41,005 nt of DNA. Source: Oscillospiraceae bacterium. GTDB lineage: Bacteria > Bacillota > Clostridia > Oscillospirales > JAAYXM01. The notes under the pieces were generated by a model. That model was not told the origin of the DNA, did no database searches, and was given only the letters and a program-made list of their open reading frames with translations. Position 1 is the stretch's first letter. Each line of letters opens with the position of its first letter. Shown here piece after piece: positions 27,284 through 36,566 of this stretch. Where the stretch lies: the NCBI GenBank assembly GCA_017435965.1, contig JAFSEA010000024.1, forward strand, positions 1 to 41,005. Reading direction: 5' to 3'. The position numbers and the translations under genes were made by a program.

Positions 27284-27312
27284 ATATTAACACAGATTCC
27301 CTCTTTTGTCAA
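27284..27312 (-). promoter_or_regulatory. Sigma-A promoter of recQ operon
   Basis: Minus-strand perfect TTGACA (27312-27307), a 17 bp spacer and TAATAT (27289-27284), about 41 bases upstream of the GTG start. Confidence 0.8.
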
Positions 27313-27373
27313 AAAGACGAGAGGTCTTTTCGTCCTCGCTTCCACGCTCTCCGATTAAGGTAAAATATCATTA

Positions 27374-27412
27374 AATAAGTCTTGAAATGCACTAAACATT
27401 TCAAGACTTATT
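27374..27412 (-). terminator. Terminator after the GH3 pseudogene
   Basis: A perfect 16 bp stem (27374-27389 with 27397-27412) begins 5 bases after the GH3 stop codon at 27418. The 3' arm is AT-rich, ending TTATTTAATG on the minus strand. Confidence 0.75.
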
Positions 27413-27417
27413 TGCTT

Positions 27418-29706
27418 TTATTCAAGCCACAAAATCATTTCAAGAAGTCTCTTTGCACATACTGCAAGTTGATTTCTCGTCACGTCTTCGGGTTTTACGT
27501 CTCTGTCAATTTTCGACGGCATACGTATGTCGTTTCCCGATATTATTTCCCGAATCTTACACGCCGTATTGCACCAGTCGGTTGTAACAAGACCGTCGTA
27601 TTTCCATTCACCCCTGAGAATTCCCGAAAGAAGTTCTTCGCTTTCAGATGAATGAACGCCGTTAATCAAATTATATGATGTCATTATAAGGCGCGGCTTT
27701 GATTCTTTTATGCATATCTCAAAGCCCTTTAAATAAATCTCACGAAGTGCACGTTCCGAAACGACGGAATCCGATTCAAATCTGTTGGTTTCCTTGTTGT
27801 TGCAGGCAAAGTGCTTCGGAGTTGCTACAATTTTCTGCGACTGTATGCCCCTTACCATTGCCGCCGCCATCTTTCCCGAAACAAATGGGTCTTCGGAATA
27901 ATACTCAAAGTTTCTTCCGCAAAGAGGGCTCCTGTGGATGTTGAGTGCAGGAGTAAGCCATATTGAAAGGTTATTTTATTTTGCTTCAAGTGCACCCGCA
28001 ACGCCCACAGCTTCAACAAGCTCTGTATTCCACGTACACGCAAGCATTGTTGCAACAGGGAACGCAGTTGTTCTCACGCCTGTTTTTGGATTGATTCTCA
28101 CTCCTGCAGGACCGTCTGCAGTCATGGGAGTCGGGATTCCGTATTCGGGGATTCCGCCCATACCATCGGTATTTGCAACTCCGGTATTTTTCTTTCCCCA
28201 AAGAAGTGTGAGAAGTTCTGCATCCGTGAGCTGCTCTATAAATTTATCAAGAGTGATTTTGCCGCACACAACATCTGAAAGCTTCTTTTTGTTTTCAGCA
28301 TCGGGAATATTCATCTTGCAATCATATTCATTCTTAAATTCATATTCCGGTATATCACGCTTTGGAACATCAACATATTCTCCCGTATGTATGAGCCTTT
28401 TTCCAAGATTTTTCGGAGCACAATATTCGGTGAGTTGTTCCGTGATCTTTGTTTCTTCAAGATGATATGTATAATCAAGTTCTGTGAGATTGCGGACTGA
28501 ATTTCCTGCAAATATTTTATAATCTCCCGCTTCCAGAACATATGCCGACTTGCAGATATCGCCTGTATCATCATAGGATGCCATCTGATTTATGTCAAAA
28601 GACAAAATCTGCGTTTCACACTCGCCCGGTTTAAGGAGCCTTGTCTTCCCGAAAGCACAAAGCTCAAGTGCAGGCTTTGTGAGCTTACCTTGCGGTGCAC
28701 CATAATAAACCTGAACAACTTCCTTACCGCTGTATTCTCCCACATTTTTAACGGTTACAGATACAAAAATCTTTTCACCGAGCTTTGTTGCAAATAAATC
28801 CGAAAGCTCAAAATCCGTATACGAAAGACCGTATCCGAAGGGATATACAACACTTTTCTTCTTCCCCGGTATCGTTTCAAAGAAGCGGTAGCCGACAAAA
28901 ATATCCTCTGTATATTTGACATAAGCTTCCGACTCGTGAAAGCCTTCGGATGAAGGATAGTCCTCAAACTTTTCGGCACAGGTGTCAACAAGCTTTCCCG
29001 AAGGCGTAACATCTCCCACAAGGACATCAGCCGTTGCAAGTCCGCCCTCCATTCCGCCCTGCCAGATTATGAGAGCAGCTTTTATTGCGCTGTTTTCCGA
29101 AAACCATGAGGTATCTATCATAGCTCCCGTATTTAACAGAACGATTACATTTTTAAAATTCGATGTGACGGCACAAACCATTTTCTTTTCATTGTCACTC
29201 AATGCAAAGTATGTATCTTCACCGTCGTTTCTTCTGTCTTCATTTTCACGGGAATAACGGTTTATTGTGATGATTGCCGTATCGGTAAATGCCTTTGCCT
29301 CCGAAAGAAGCTCTTCGGGAATTTCAAATTCATCGAAAAGACCGTTCTTTTCACCCTCGGCATATGCCTTAAGACAGGCTATCTCATAATATGCAGAAAG
29401 CTTATCAAAAACCTCCACTTTATCACTTTTGAGTTTCAGTCCTTCATAAATATTTCTGACATACTCACAATGTACATCTCCGCTTCCTCCGCCGCCTTTG
29501 ACATAATCTATCTGTGCCTTGCCAAAGATTGCAACTTTGCTTCCTTTTTTTAGCGGCAGAGTTTTTTCCTCATTTTTAAGAAGAACAATTCCCTCTCCTG
29601 CAGCTTCTCTGGAAAGTGCAATGTGTTTCTCGCAACCTGTGATTCTGCTGTTGTTATCGCCGAGAGGTAAACACGGCTGATAATTTATTCTCGCCCATTT
29701 TTCCAT
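27418..29706 (-). pseudogene. Domain-permuted GH3 beta-glucosidase with an internal in-frame stop
   Basis: One open frame of 762 codons is broken only by a TAA at 27978-27976 (codon 577); the same frame continues without shift. Codons 1-430 hold the GH3 C-terminal domain (EGIVLLKNEEKTLPL, IIWQGGMEGG, YPFGYGLSYTDF) and a fibronectin III-like domain. Codons from about 465 hold the catalytic barrel (DGPAGVR, then after the stop NIHRSPLCGRNFEYYSEDP and KHFACNNKETNR). The nucleophile Asp sits in GLVTTDWCN near codon 710. This swapped domain order is known from Ruminococcus albus and Butyrivibrio beta-glucosidases. The 576-residue product would lack the nucleophile and be inactive. TAA is one substitution from GAA, and a sequencing or assembly error is possible. 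The gene is cytoplasmic with no signal peptide, preceded by AGGAGTGAG, and divergent from an AraC gene. Confidence 0.87.
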
Positions 29707-29727
29707 TCAACTCACTCCTTTTTCTCA

Positions 29728-29757
29728 ATTATACTAAATCAGAGTGAAAAGGAGCAA
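29728..29757 (-). promoter_or_regulatory. Candidate sigma-A promoter of the GH3 gene
   Basis: Minus-strand TTGCTC (29757-29752), an 18 bp spacer and a perfect TATAAT (29733-29728), about 22 bases upstream of the start codon. Confidence 0.6.
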
Positions 29758-29848
29758 TATTGTTTTCTTTCAAATATTCACCAAAATATGCTTTTAACTT
29801 TCCTCAAAATATGATACAATGTTTATCGAAAAGAGGTGGGTATTTTCT

Positions 29849-30631
29849 ATGTATGCATATTATGAAAATCCGATGAAGCACATTTTTATTTCTCACAGAA
29901 AAGAAACCTATGATTTTTCATCCCACTTTCACGGTAACCTTGAGGTTGTTTTCTGCTTTAATGGAGCACAAAACATCAAAATCGGTGAAAACAGCTTCAC
30001 TATGGAAACAGGTGATGCCGCCATTATCTTTCCGAACATCGTTCATGAGTATGTAAGGCACACACCGGAAAAGCCCACCGAAATCCTCGCAATAATCATT
30101 GACAACAAGCTTATTTCCGAAGCAATGCCGGATATTCTCTCCAAACATCCGACAAATCCGTTGATACGCAGTAATCTTATCTCAGAGGAAACTGTTCGTG
30201 CCTTTAAAAATGTCTTGGAATCAAAAAATGATATTTCACTTATCGGATGGACTTATGTTGTTCTTTCCGGACTTTTAAACGCTGTAACTCTTGTGCCGCT
30301 GAACAATGACCCGGAACTTGCCCCGAAGATAATATCTTATATTGACAATCATTTTAAAGAAAACCTGAACATAAATCATCTCGCAGCTGTTTTCGGATAT
30401 TCGCAGTCGTACATTGCCCACATTTTTTGTGATCAGTTGAAAATCCCCTTCCGTACATATCTCGGTGCAGTTCGCTCGGAGTTTGCATCAACGCTTATCA
30501 AAACAACAAAAAAGAGCCTTACGGAAATAGCATATGAATCGGGATATGTTTCGCTGAACACCTTCTGTAGATGTTTTAAAAAGCACTTTTCCGTAACACC
30601 GTCGGAATACAGGAAGAAAATCAAAGAATAA
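29849..30631 (+). CDS. AraC-family transcriptional regulator
   Basis: A 260-residue protein from the ATG at 29849 (MYAYYENPMKHIFISHRKET) with AGAGGTGG about 9 bases upstream. An N-terminal cupin has SSHFHGNLEVVFCFNG and FTMETGDAAIIFPN. The C-terminal AraC double helix-turn-helix has LNINHLAAVFGYSQSYIAHI, KSLTEIAYESGYVSLNTFCR and CFKKHFSVTPSEYRKK. It is divergent from the GH3 gene and convergent with the CE15 esterase gene, so it probably responds to a sugar and controls GH3. A TACAAT -10-like box ends at about 29820 but its -35 is poor. Confidence 0.88.
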   Translation: MYAYYENPMKHIFISHRKETYDFSSHFHGNLEVVFCFNGAQNIKIGENSFTMETGDAAIIFPNIVHEYVRHTPEKPTEILAIIIDNKLISEAMPDILSKHPTNPLIRSNLISEETVRAFKNVLESKNDISLIGWTYVVLSGLLNAVTLVPLNNDPELAPKIISYIDNHFKENLNINHLAAVFGYSQSYIAHIFCDQLKIPFRTYLGAVRSEFASTLIKTTKKSLTEIAYESGYVSLNTFCRCFKKHFSVTPSEYRKKIKE

Positions 30632-30636
30632 ACTTG

Positions 30637-30674
30637 AAAAGAGTGACCGGTTTTATAGCCGGGTCACTCTTTCA
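30637..30674. terminator. Bidirectional terminator between araC and the CE15 gene
   Basis: A stem of about 13 bp with one bulge (arms AAAGAGTGACC and GGTCACTCTTT) begins 6 bases after the araC stop and ends 16 bases from the CE15 stop at 30690. A- and T-rich flanks serve both directions. Confidence 0.8.
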
Positions 30675-30689
30675 CTTTATATAACACTT

Positions 30690-31784
30690 TTACTTAAACT
30701 TCGCATCAAGAAATCTTATGTATGCAGACCAATCGTCCGAGGACAGATAGTGTGTTCCGCTTCGGTAGTGATAAAGAACATTTCCTTCGCCGAGAAAATC
30801 GCCGGGCTCCGGCATTCTGTCTTCCGTTAGAAGTCCATTTTTGCCAAGAAGTTCCCAGGCAGATGATGCGTGGAGTGTTGTGAGAAATTCAGCTTCGGGA
30901 TCTGCACCACAATCAAGCTCTGCAGAGCCTACCAGTAAATATCTCGGTGCAATGAGCGAAAGAAGAAAGCTCTGGTCATATGGCTTTTCATCTTCAAAAG
31001 GACCTTTGAATTTCTTGAAGTTTTCACAGTACCAGTCCCAGGAGCCGACTCTTAAAAAGTCGTCCACTCTTTCACCCTTACCGTATTTTGAAGAAGCTGC
31101 TCCGCCATACCCCGAATCGTTTGATATGGCAGCTGCAAATCTTTCATCCTGAGCCGCGCACCAGAGTGCAGTTTTCCCAAGCCTCGAATGACCGATAACC
31201 GCAACTCTTTTAGTGTCAAAATCACTTCTTTCCGAGATGAGATAATCAAGCACACGACTTGCACCCCATGCCCACATTCCGATTTTGCCCCACTCTTCAT
31301 CACCTCTTTTTTCGCCTGTTCCAAAGTGTGAAGCAACGCCATCCGAAAAATCTCCAAAGAGGTTATCATTTACCATATCACAATAATCCACAACCACAAG
31401 TGCATATCCCGAATCAATTATGCTCTCAACGGGAATATAACGATGAGGAGCAAGACCGAATGCGATATGAAGAAAAACGGGAGGATTTTTCACCTTGCAA
31501 GGAGTGAATATCTGAACGGGAAAGCTTCCTTTTCCATACTGTGTTGTATATGTAAGCTCGATACGTTCTTCCGTGCATTTTCCGGCACAGGTATACTTTC
31601 CGTTTTCTTTGAGTTGTCCCGTCACGGTAACACTCACATCGGGAGTCTTTCCGTAAGAGTATTTTTCAAGAAGCTCACGCATTTCCTTGCGGCGAAGCTC
31701 CCAGCTATCACGGGTAACGGCAGAGCCATCATTCATTTCCATAATCGGAAGATAAGCCTTTTTTAAAAGAATTTCCTTAAGCAT
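30690..31784 (-). CDS. CE15-type glucuronoyl esterase-like alpha/beta hydrolase
   Basis: A 364-residue protein. The nucleophile elbow is VAVIGHSRLGKTALW with S200, the bacterial CE15 form (GHSRxGK). It is followed by AAISNDSGYGGAAS, an acidic segment VGSAELDCGADPEAEF and a C-terminal His in YRSGTHYLSSDDW (H345). CE15 enzymes cleave the ester between 4-O-methyl-glucuronic acid of xylan and lignin alcohols. There is no signal peptide, so it may act on imported oligosaccharides. The N-terminal 30 residues (LKKAYLPIMEM and following) resemble those of other Firmicute CE15-like proteins. It has its own consensus promoter. The substrate is inferred from family only; related acetylxylan-esterase-like roles are possible. 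Confidence 0.78.
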   Translation of the reverse strand: MLKEILLKKAYLPIMEMNDGSAVTRDSWELRRKEMRELLEKYSYGKTPDVSVTVTGQLKENGKYTCAGKCTEERIELTYTTQYGKGSFPVQIFTPCKVKNPPVFLHIAFGLAPHRYIPVESIIDSGYALVVVDYCDMVNDNLFGDFSDGVASHFGTGEKRGDEEWGKIGMWAWGASRVLDYLISERSDFDTKRVAVIGHSRLGKTALWCAAQDERFAAAISNDSGYGGAASSKYGKGERVDDFLRVGSWDWYCENFKKFKGPFEDEKPYDQSFLLSLIAPRYLLVGSAELDCGADPEAEFLTTLHASSAWELLGKNGLLTEDRMPEPGDFLGEGNVLYHYRSGTHYLSSDDWSAYIRFLDAKFK

Positions 31785-31830
31785 TTTCCCTTTTCCCCTC
31801 TGTCGGCATTTTGTCCTGCGTTTTTCTTAT

Positions 31831-31859
31831 ATTATACTATAATTCCATATGCTTTTCAA
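31831..31859 (-). promoter_or_regulatory. Sigma-A promoter of the CE15 gene
   Basis: Minus-strand TTGAAA (31859-31854), a 17 bp spacer and a perfect TATAAT (31836-31831). It lies directly after thiD; no clear terminator of the thiamine operon is visible between 31800 and 31877, so read-through from thiD is possible. Confidence 0.75.
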
Positions 31860-31876
31860 TGCAGGCAAGGTCAAAA

Positions 31877-32698
31877 TCACTTAAATTCTTCTGCGAATTT
31901 ACCTTTGAGATTAAAATTATGCATCAAAGGTCCCGAGCCTTTTCCGAGATTAAGATTTGCTGAGAGAGCTTCCGATATGTATTCTTTTGCCCGTCCCACA
32001 GCTTCAGAAAGTCCAAACCCTTTTGCAAGATTTGATGCAATGGCACTCGACAATGTGCATCCCGTCCCGTGAGTGTTTGGGTTATCAATACGCTTTCCGC
32101 AAAACCAATGGCATTTGCCGTCTGTGTATAGCAAATCGTTTGCATCATTTATTCTGTGACCGCCTTTTAACAGAACGGCTATGCCATACTTTTCGCCAAG
32201 TAGTTTTGCAACACTTTGCATATCAGCTTCGCTTTTAATTGAAGTTTGCGACAAGACCTCTGCCTCCGGGATATTGGGGGTTATAAGGGTTGCAAGGGGT
32301 AAAAGCTCTTTGCACAAAGTTTTTATCGCATCTTTTTTCATAAGTTCAGAGCCGCTTGTTGCCACCATAACCGGGTCAACAATAATGTTTTTGGCTTTAT
32401 GAAAAATGAGTCTTTCCGATATCACTTTGATTAACTCTCCCGATGCCACCATTCCGATTTTCACACTATCGGGGTAAATATCATCAAATATTGCATCAAT
32501 CTGTTCCTTTAAAAATTCAGGAGTGGTTTCCTCAATCGTTCTCACTCCAAGGGTATTTTGTGCAGTAAGGGCAGTAATGGCACTCATTGCATAAACGCCG
32601 TTCATCGTCATTGTTTTTATATCCGCCTGAATCCCGGCACCACCGCTTGAATCGCTGCCTGCAATGGTCAGCACCGCTTTTAAACTCCTTTTAACCAT
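31877..32698 (-). CDS. thiD: Hydroxymethylpyrimidine/phosphomethylpyrimidine kinase
   Basis: A 273-residue ribokinase-fold enzyme: LTIAGSDSSGGAGIQADIKT at the N-terminus, then ALTAQNTLGV, KIGMVASGELI, IIVDPVMVATSGS, LLKGGHR and the anion-hole motif NTHGTGCTLSSAIASNLAKG. It phosphorylates HMP and HMP-P to HMP-PP, the pyrimidine half of thiamine. With an HMP transporter in the same operon, its salvage role (HMP to HMP-P) is likely important. It is the last gene of the operon; its start lies 3 bases after the thiE stop. Confidence 0.96.
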   Translation of the reverse strand: MVKRSLKAVLTIAGSDSSGGAGIQADIKTMTMNGVYAMSAITALTAQNTLGVRTIEETTPEFLKEQIDAIFDDIYPDSVKIGMVASGELIKVISERLIFHKAKNIIVDPVMVATSGSELMKKDAIKTLCKELLPLATLITPNIPEAEVLSQTSIKSEADMQSVAKLLGEKYGIAVLLKGGHRINDANDLLYTDGKCHWFCGKRIDNPNTHGTGCTLSSAIASNLAKGFGLSEAVGRAKEYISEALSANLNLGKGSGPLMHNFNLKGKFAEEFK

Positions 32699-32701
32699 AA
32701 T

Positions 32702-33328
32702 TCAAAGCACCTGCACCCTTTCCAGAAGCTCTTCCGCCGTTTGCCTCGGATTCTCTGCTTTCATAATCGCCGAAACCACACAAATCCCTGCAATAGGAAT
32801 ACCTTTTAAAACATCAAGGTTATCCCTGTTCAATCCCCCGATTGCATATACCGGAAGAGGAACAGCCTCACAAATTGCATCGAGTGTTTCAGTTGATGTG
32901 AGAACGGTTTTTACCTTTGTCGTTGTGGGATAAATTGCACCTACGCCGAGATAATCTGCTCCTTGCCCAAATGCATCCTTTGCCCACGGAACAGTTTTTG
33001 CCGTTGCACCCACAATTTTATCTCTGCCCAAAAGCTTTCTGGCAAGAGAAACCGGCATATCACTTGCACCCACATGAACACCTTCAGCATCTATTGCAAG
33101 AGCAACATCCACACGATCATCAATTATAAGCGGCACGTTATATTTTTTTGTAAGCTTATGCACCTTCTCTGCAAGCTCAATATATTCACGGGTGCTTTTT
33201 TCTTTTTCACGAAGCTGGAGGATATCCACTCCGCCTTTCAATGCCTCTTCAACACGAAAAAGAAATTTCTCCTCCGAAAAGCCTGTGCTGTCAGTTATGA
33301 AATATAATCTTTTATCTGTTGATTTCAT
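32702..33328 (-). CDS. thiE: Thiamine-phosphate synthase
   Basis: A 208-residue TIM-barrel enzyme. Motifs: LYFITDSTGF, DILQLREKEKSTREY, PLIIDDRVDVALAIDAEGVH, VGASDMPVSLARKLLG, DYLGVGAIYPTTTK (phosphate site) and PVYAIGGLNRDN. It joins HMP-PP and the thiazole phosphate carboxylate to form thiamine phosphate. The ATG at 33328 lies inside the end of cytX (17-base overlap), which suggests translational coupling. Confidence 0.96.
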   Translation of the reverse strand: MKSTDKRLYFITDSTGFSEEKFLFRVEEALKGGVDILQLREKEKSTREYIELAEKVHKLTKKYNVPLIIDDRVDVALAIDAEGVHVGASDMPVSLARKLLGRDKIVGATAKTVPWAKDAFGQGADYLGVGAIYPTTTKVKTVLTSTETLDAICEAVPLPVYAIGGLNRDNLDVLKGIPIAGICVVSAIMKAENPRQTAEELLERVQVL

Positions 33329-34505
33329 TTTTGCGTTCCTCCATTATTTTTTCAACAAAGCCCACCATAACGCATATTGTCACGGTTATCATCACATCCA
33401 AAAGAGTGCTTCCCAAAACAATATCTACCTTCATTAAAAATCTGTATACAACAAAGCCGACAAGCCATATAACAATATTTTTCACACTAAATCTTTTTTC
33501 TTCTTTGCTCTTTTTCAGTATGTAGAAGTCAGCAATCTGAATGGCTATCATCGGTGCAAATACCGAGCCTATAAAATATAAAAAGTCTGTCATATCCGTT
33601 ATCGGGAAAATTATTGCTCCGACTGTGCCGATTATGGCAACAAATACCGCCAGCCACTTACCGTTAACCTTTTTTGTTATGGTTTCCCCCGAGACACCGG
33701 CAGAATATACATCAAGGAATGTTGTTGTAACGGTTGAAAAGATAATGATAGCAAGCCCTGCAATTCCCAGTCCCGATTTCACCATAATCTGCGCAATATC
33801 ACTTTCGGCTGTAAATATCGCCGCCCCCATACCGATTATATACATCCAACAGCTGACAGCTCCATATGTAATTGCACTGATTGCCGTTGCTTTTATAGGT
33901 CTTTCTGCTTCTCTTGTGTAGTCGCTTATAAGCGGCAGCCAGGAAAGAGGCATTGCAACAGATAATTCAACTGCCGCACCAAACGTTATAGTACCACCGT
34001 TAACATTCCCTATAGGTTCTTTTCCAAAAACAATAAAGCTCAATATAATGGTCAGGATAAACAGAGCCGACATTGTAACTGTGTTTATTTTGCCGAGATT
34101 TTTAATTCCGATTATGACCCAAAGAACAATAAGCAACCCGATTATAGCACACCAATTTGAGTTGCCGATATCCAGAATGCCATTTGCCGCAAGAGAACCG
34201 TCATAAATCATAATGGCAGTCCAGCCAACAAGCTGAATAATATTTGCTATTGCAAAAAACAATGCCCCGTTATAACCAAAGCTTGCTTTTACAGTTTCCA
34301 TTGAGCTTTTTCGTGTTTTCCCACCAATAAGTCCTGCAAGAAAAAGCATTGCACAACCAATGAAATGCCCAAGCAATATTGCCATAAGGCCTTTTTCAAA
34401 TCCCAATGGTGCGAAATATGTTCCCGTCATAATTTCAGCAATGGAAACTGCCGCACCAAACCAAATGAGTCCGTTTTCAAAAACCGAAGTTCTTTTTTCT
34501 TTCAT
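33312..34505 (-). CDS. cytX: CytX-type hydroxymethylpyrimidine transporter (NCS1 permease)
   Basis: A 397-residue integral membrane protein of the cytosine/purine permease family. It starts MKEKRTSVFENGLIWFGAAV, then SIAEIMTGTYFAPLGFEKG and about 10-12 hydrophobic segments, for example GLAIIIFSTVTTTFLDVYSAG and WLAVFVAIIGTVGAIIFPI. Members in thiamine operons under TPP riboswitches are predicted HMP importers (CytX). The position between thiH and thiE supports this. AAGGAG precedes the ATG at 34505; an ATG 10 codons earlier overlaps the thiH stop and is not preferred. There is no thiC in the operon, so the transporter probably supplies the pyrimidine. Confidence 0.85.
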   Translation of the reverse strand: MKEKRTSVFENGLIWFGAAVSIAEIMTGTYFAPLGFEKGLMAILLGHFIGCAMLFLAGLIGGKTRKSSMETVKASFGYNGALFFAIANIIQLVGWTAIMIYDGSLAANGILDIGNSNWCAIIGLLIVLWVIIGIKNLGKINTVTMSALFILTIILSFIVFGKEPIGNVNGGTITFGAAVELSVAMPLSWLPLISDYTREAERPIKATAISAITYGAVSCWMYIIGMGAAIFTAESDIAQIMVKSGLGIAGLAIIIFSTVTTTFLDVYSAGVSGETITKKVNGKWLAVFVAIIGTVGAIIFPITDMTDFLYFIGSVFAPMIAIQIADFYILKKSKEEKRFSVKNIVIWLVGFVVYRFLMKVDIVLGSTLLDVMITVTICVMVGFVEKIMEERKNEINR

Positions 34506-34515
34506 TTCTATCTCC

Positions 34516-35769
34516 TTACACATATAAATAATCATTCAAAACAGGTTGCAACCCTTCGTCCTCAATGTCTTTATACATCTTATCAAGACTGCGGTTATCA
34601 TCAATTTCAAACTGCTCATCACCCTGAACATTGTCGGATTCCTTGCCCGTGTATTTGCTTTCGTGGTCACCTATTCCCGTTGAAACGCCTGCCGATACCT
34701 TTGTTGCGGCAATCTTAACAATTCCGTTTCTGAATCGGGCACTTTCGCGTGAGGATACCGTGATCCCCACAAACGGCAAGAATATTCTGTATGCACAAAG
34801 TATCTGACAAAGCTCGGTTTCGTGAACATCCAAAGGACTTATTTTATCATTATTGATAATCGGTCTGAGTCTCGGACAGGAAAGCGACATTTCCGCCTGA
34901 GGATATTTTCTTTGCAAGTAATAAACATGAAGAGCACTTGCCAATGCATCCTTGCGAAAATCCGAAAGTCCCAGAAGTGCAGAAAATGCCACACCTCGCA
35001 TACCTCCCATCAATGCTCTTTCCTGTGCATCAAAGCGATAAGGCCACACCCGTTTATGTCCGAGAAGATGCAATTTTTCATATTTAGCTTTATCATAGGT
35101 TTCCTGAAAAACCGTCACATAATCTGCACCGCAGTCATGGAGATATTTATATTCATCGGTGTTTACGGGGTAAATTTCAAGACCTACCATACGAAAATAT
35201 TTTCGTGCAAGTTTGCAAGCCTCGCCGATATAATTTACATTGCTTTGACTTCTGCTTTCTCCCGTGAGTATCAATATTTCTTCCATACCGCTGTCGGCAA
35301 TTACCTTCATTTCCTTTTCAATCTGCTCCATTGAAAGCTTCATACGTTTGATGTGATTATAGCAGTTAAAACCACAATACACGCAGTAGTTTTCGCAGTA
35401 ATTGGCGATATAAAGCGGAGTGAAAAGATAAACGGTGTTGCCAAAGTGTTTGCTTGTTTCAAGTCTCGCTTTCTCTGCCATCTGTTCCAGTAAGGGCTCT
35501 GCCGCCGGTGATAAAAGTGCCTTAAAATCTTCAATGGTACATTTATCGTGACGTAGGGCTGCTTTAACGTCCTTTTCGGTATATTTTGAATAATCAAAAG
35601 AATCCATTTGCTCAATTACATTCTTGCAAACATCGGATTCGATGATTTCCATTCCGGGCAGGTATTCCATATGATTCTTTCGTGATGAAGGATTGTTTTC
35701 TATTTCGTGTTTTTTTGCGAGAGCTTCGGGCGACAAATGCTCTGAATCTACAAAAAATTGATTTTCCAT
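34516..35769 (-). CDS. thiH: 2-iminoacetate synthase (radical SAM)
   Basis: A 417-residue radical SAM enzyme. The cluster motif is C125-x3-C129-x2-C132 (CENYCVYCGF). An N-terminal helical region precedes it, and EEILILTGESRSQSNVNYI, VGLEIYPVNTDEY, RRPxHKRVWPYRFDAQERAL-like strands and SCPRLRP follow. It cleaves tyrosine to dehydroglycine (2-iminoacetate) and p-cresol for thiazole formation. This oxygen-sensitive enzyme replaces the aerobic glycine oxidase ThiO and fits an anaerobe. AAGGAG precedes the ATG, which is 12 bases after the thiG stop. Confidence 0.95.
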   Translation of the reverse strand: MENQFFVDSEHLSPEALAKKHEIENNPSSRKNHMEYLPGMEIIESDVCKNVIEQMDSFDYSKYTEKDVKAALRHDKCTIEDFKALLSPAAEPLLEQMAEKARLETSKHFGNTVYLFTPLYIANYCENYCVYCGFNCYNHIKRMKLSMEQIEKEMKVIADSGMEEILILTGESRSQSNVNYIGEACKLARKYFRMVGLEIYPVNTDEYKYLHDCGADYVTVFQETYDKAKYEKLHLLGHKRVWPYRFDAQERALMGGMRGVAFSALLGLSDFRKDALASALHVYYLQRKYPQAEMSLSCPRLRPIINNDKISPLDVHETELCQILCAYRIFLPFVGITVSSRESARFRNGIVKIAATKVSAGVSTGIGDHESKYTGKESDNVQGDEQFEIDDNRSLDKMYKDIEDEGLQPVLNDYLYV

Positions 35770-35781
35770 TTTTATCGCTCC

Positions 35782-36558
35782 TTAATCCCGCAAAAATCCC
35801 GTGAGAGGGTCTGATGCCGATGCCCCTCGTGTAAGCACTCTGCCAAGACCTGATAAATATGCGCATCTTCCTGCTTCAATGGCGTTTTTGAAAGCTGACG
35901 CCATAAGGGAAAGATTTCCGGCTGTTGCAAGTGCCGTGTTTGCCATAATTGCCGCTGCTCCCATTTCCATCGCTTCGCAGGCTTGAGACGGTTTGCCTAT
36001 ACCTGCATCAACGATAATCGGCAAATCAATTTCGTCAATCAGTATTTGGATGAACTCTTTTGTTGCAAGGCCTTTGTTAGAGCCTATAGGTGATGCAAGG
36101 GGCATAACGCTTGCGGCGCCGGCATTCACCAAGTCACGGGCAACGTTTAAATCGGGATACATATATGGCATAACAACAAATCCGTCATTAGCCAAAATAT
36201 CGGTTGCCTTTACCGTTTCTTCATTATCGGGAAGAAGGTATTTTGAATCACGCATAATTTCAATCTTCACAAAATCACCACACCCAAGTTCCCTTGCAAG
36301 ACGGGCAATTCTTACCGCTTCTTCGGCATTTCTTGCTCCGCTTGTGTTAGGCAAAAGCGTGACTCCCTTCGGTATGTAATCAAGAATATTTTCCGCATCC
36401 TTTGTATTGGCTCGCCTTACTGCAAGAGTGATAATTTCTGCTCCTGCATCTTTTACAGCGGCATCAATAAGCTTCATTGAATATTTTCCCGATCCCAGAA
36501 TGAAACGGGAATTAAATTCATGACCGCCTATAATAAGTTTATCGTTGTTCACTTTCAT
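35782..36558 (-). CDS. thiG: Thiazole synthase
   Basis: A 258-residue TIM-barrel protein starting [20 protein letters not shown]. The Schiff-base lysine is K98 in [65 protein letters not shown] and [20 protein letters not shown] follow. It condenses DXP, dehydroglycine and ThiS-thiocarboxylate to the thiazole phosphate. The start at 36558 lies 8 bases after the thiF stop, with AGAGAGGA as ribosome binding site. Confidence 0.97.
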   Translation of the reverse strand: MKVNNDKLIIGGHEFNSRFILGSGKYSMKLIDAAVKDAGAEIITLAVRRANTKDAENILDYIPKGVTLLPNTSGARNAEEAVRIARLARELGCGDFVKIEIMRDSKYLLPDNEETVKATDILANDGFVVMPYMYPDLNVARDLVNAGAASVMPLASPIGSNKGLATKEFIQILIDEIDLPIIVDAGIGKPSQACEAMEMGAAAIMANTALATAGNLSLMASAFKNAIEAGRCAYLSGLGRVLTRGASASDPLTGFLRD

Positions 36559-36566
36559 CTTCCTCT

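Noticed and set aside
27852..28055. Frameshift as the cause of the GH3 break
   Set aside because: Both halves are in the same frame (start positions 29706 and 27870 differ by a multiple of three) and read through the TAA without a gap, so it is a nonsense codon. The overlapping 67-codon frame is a shadow.
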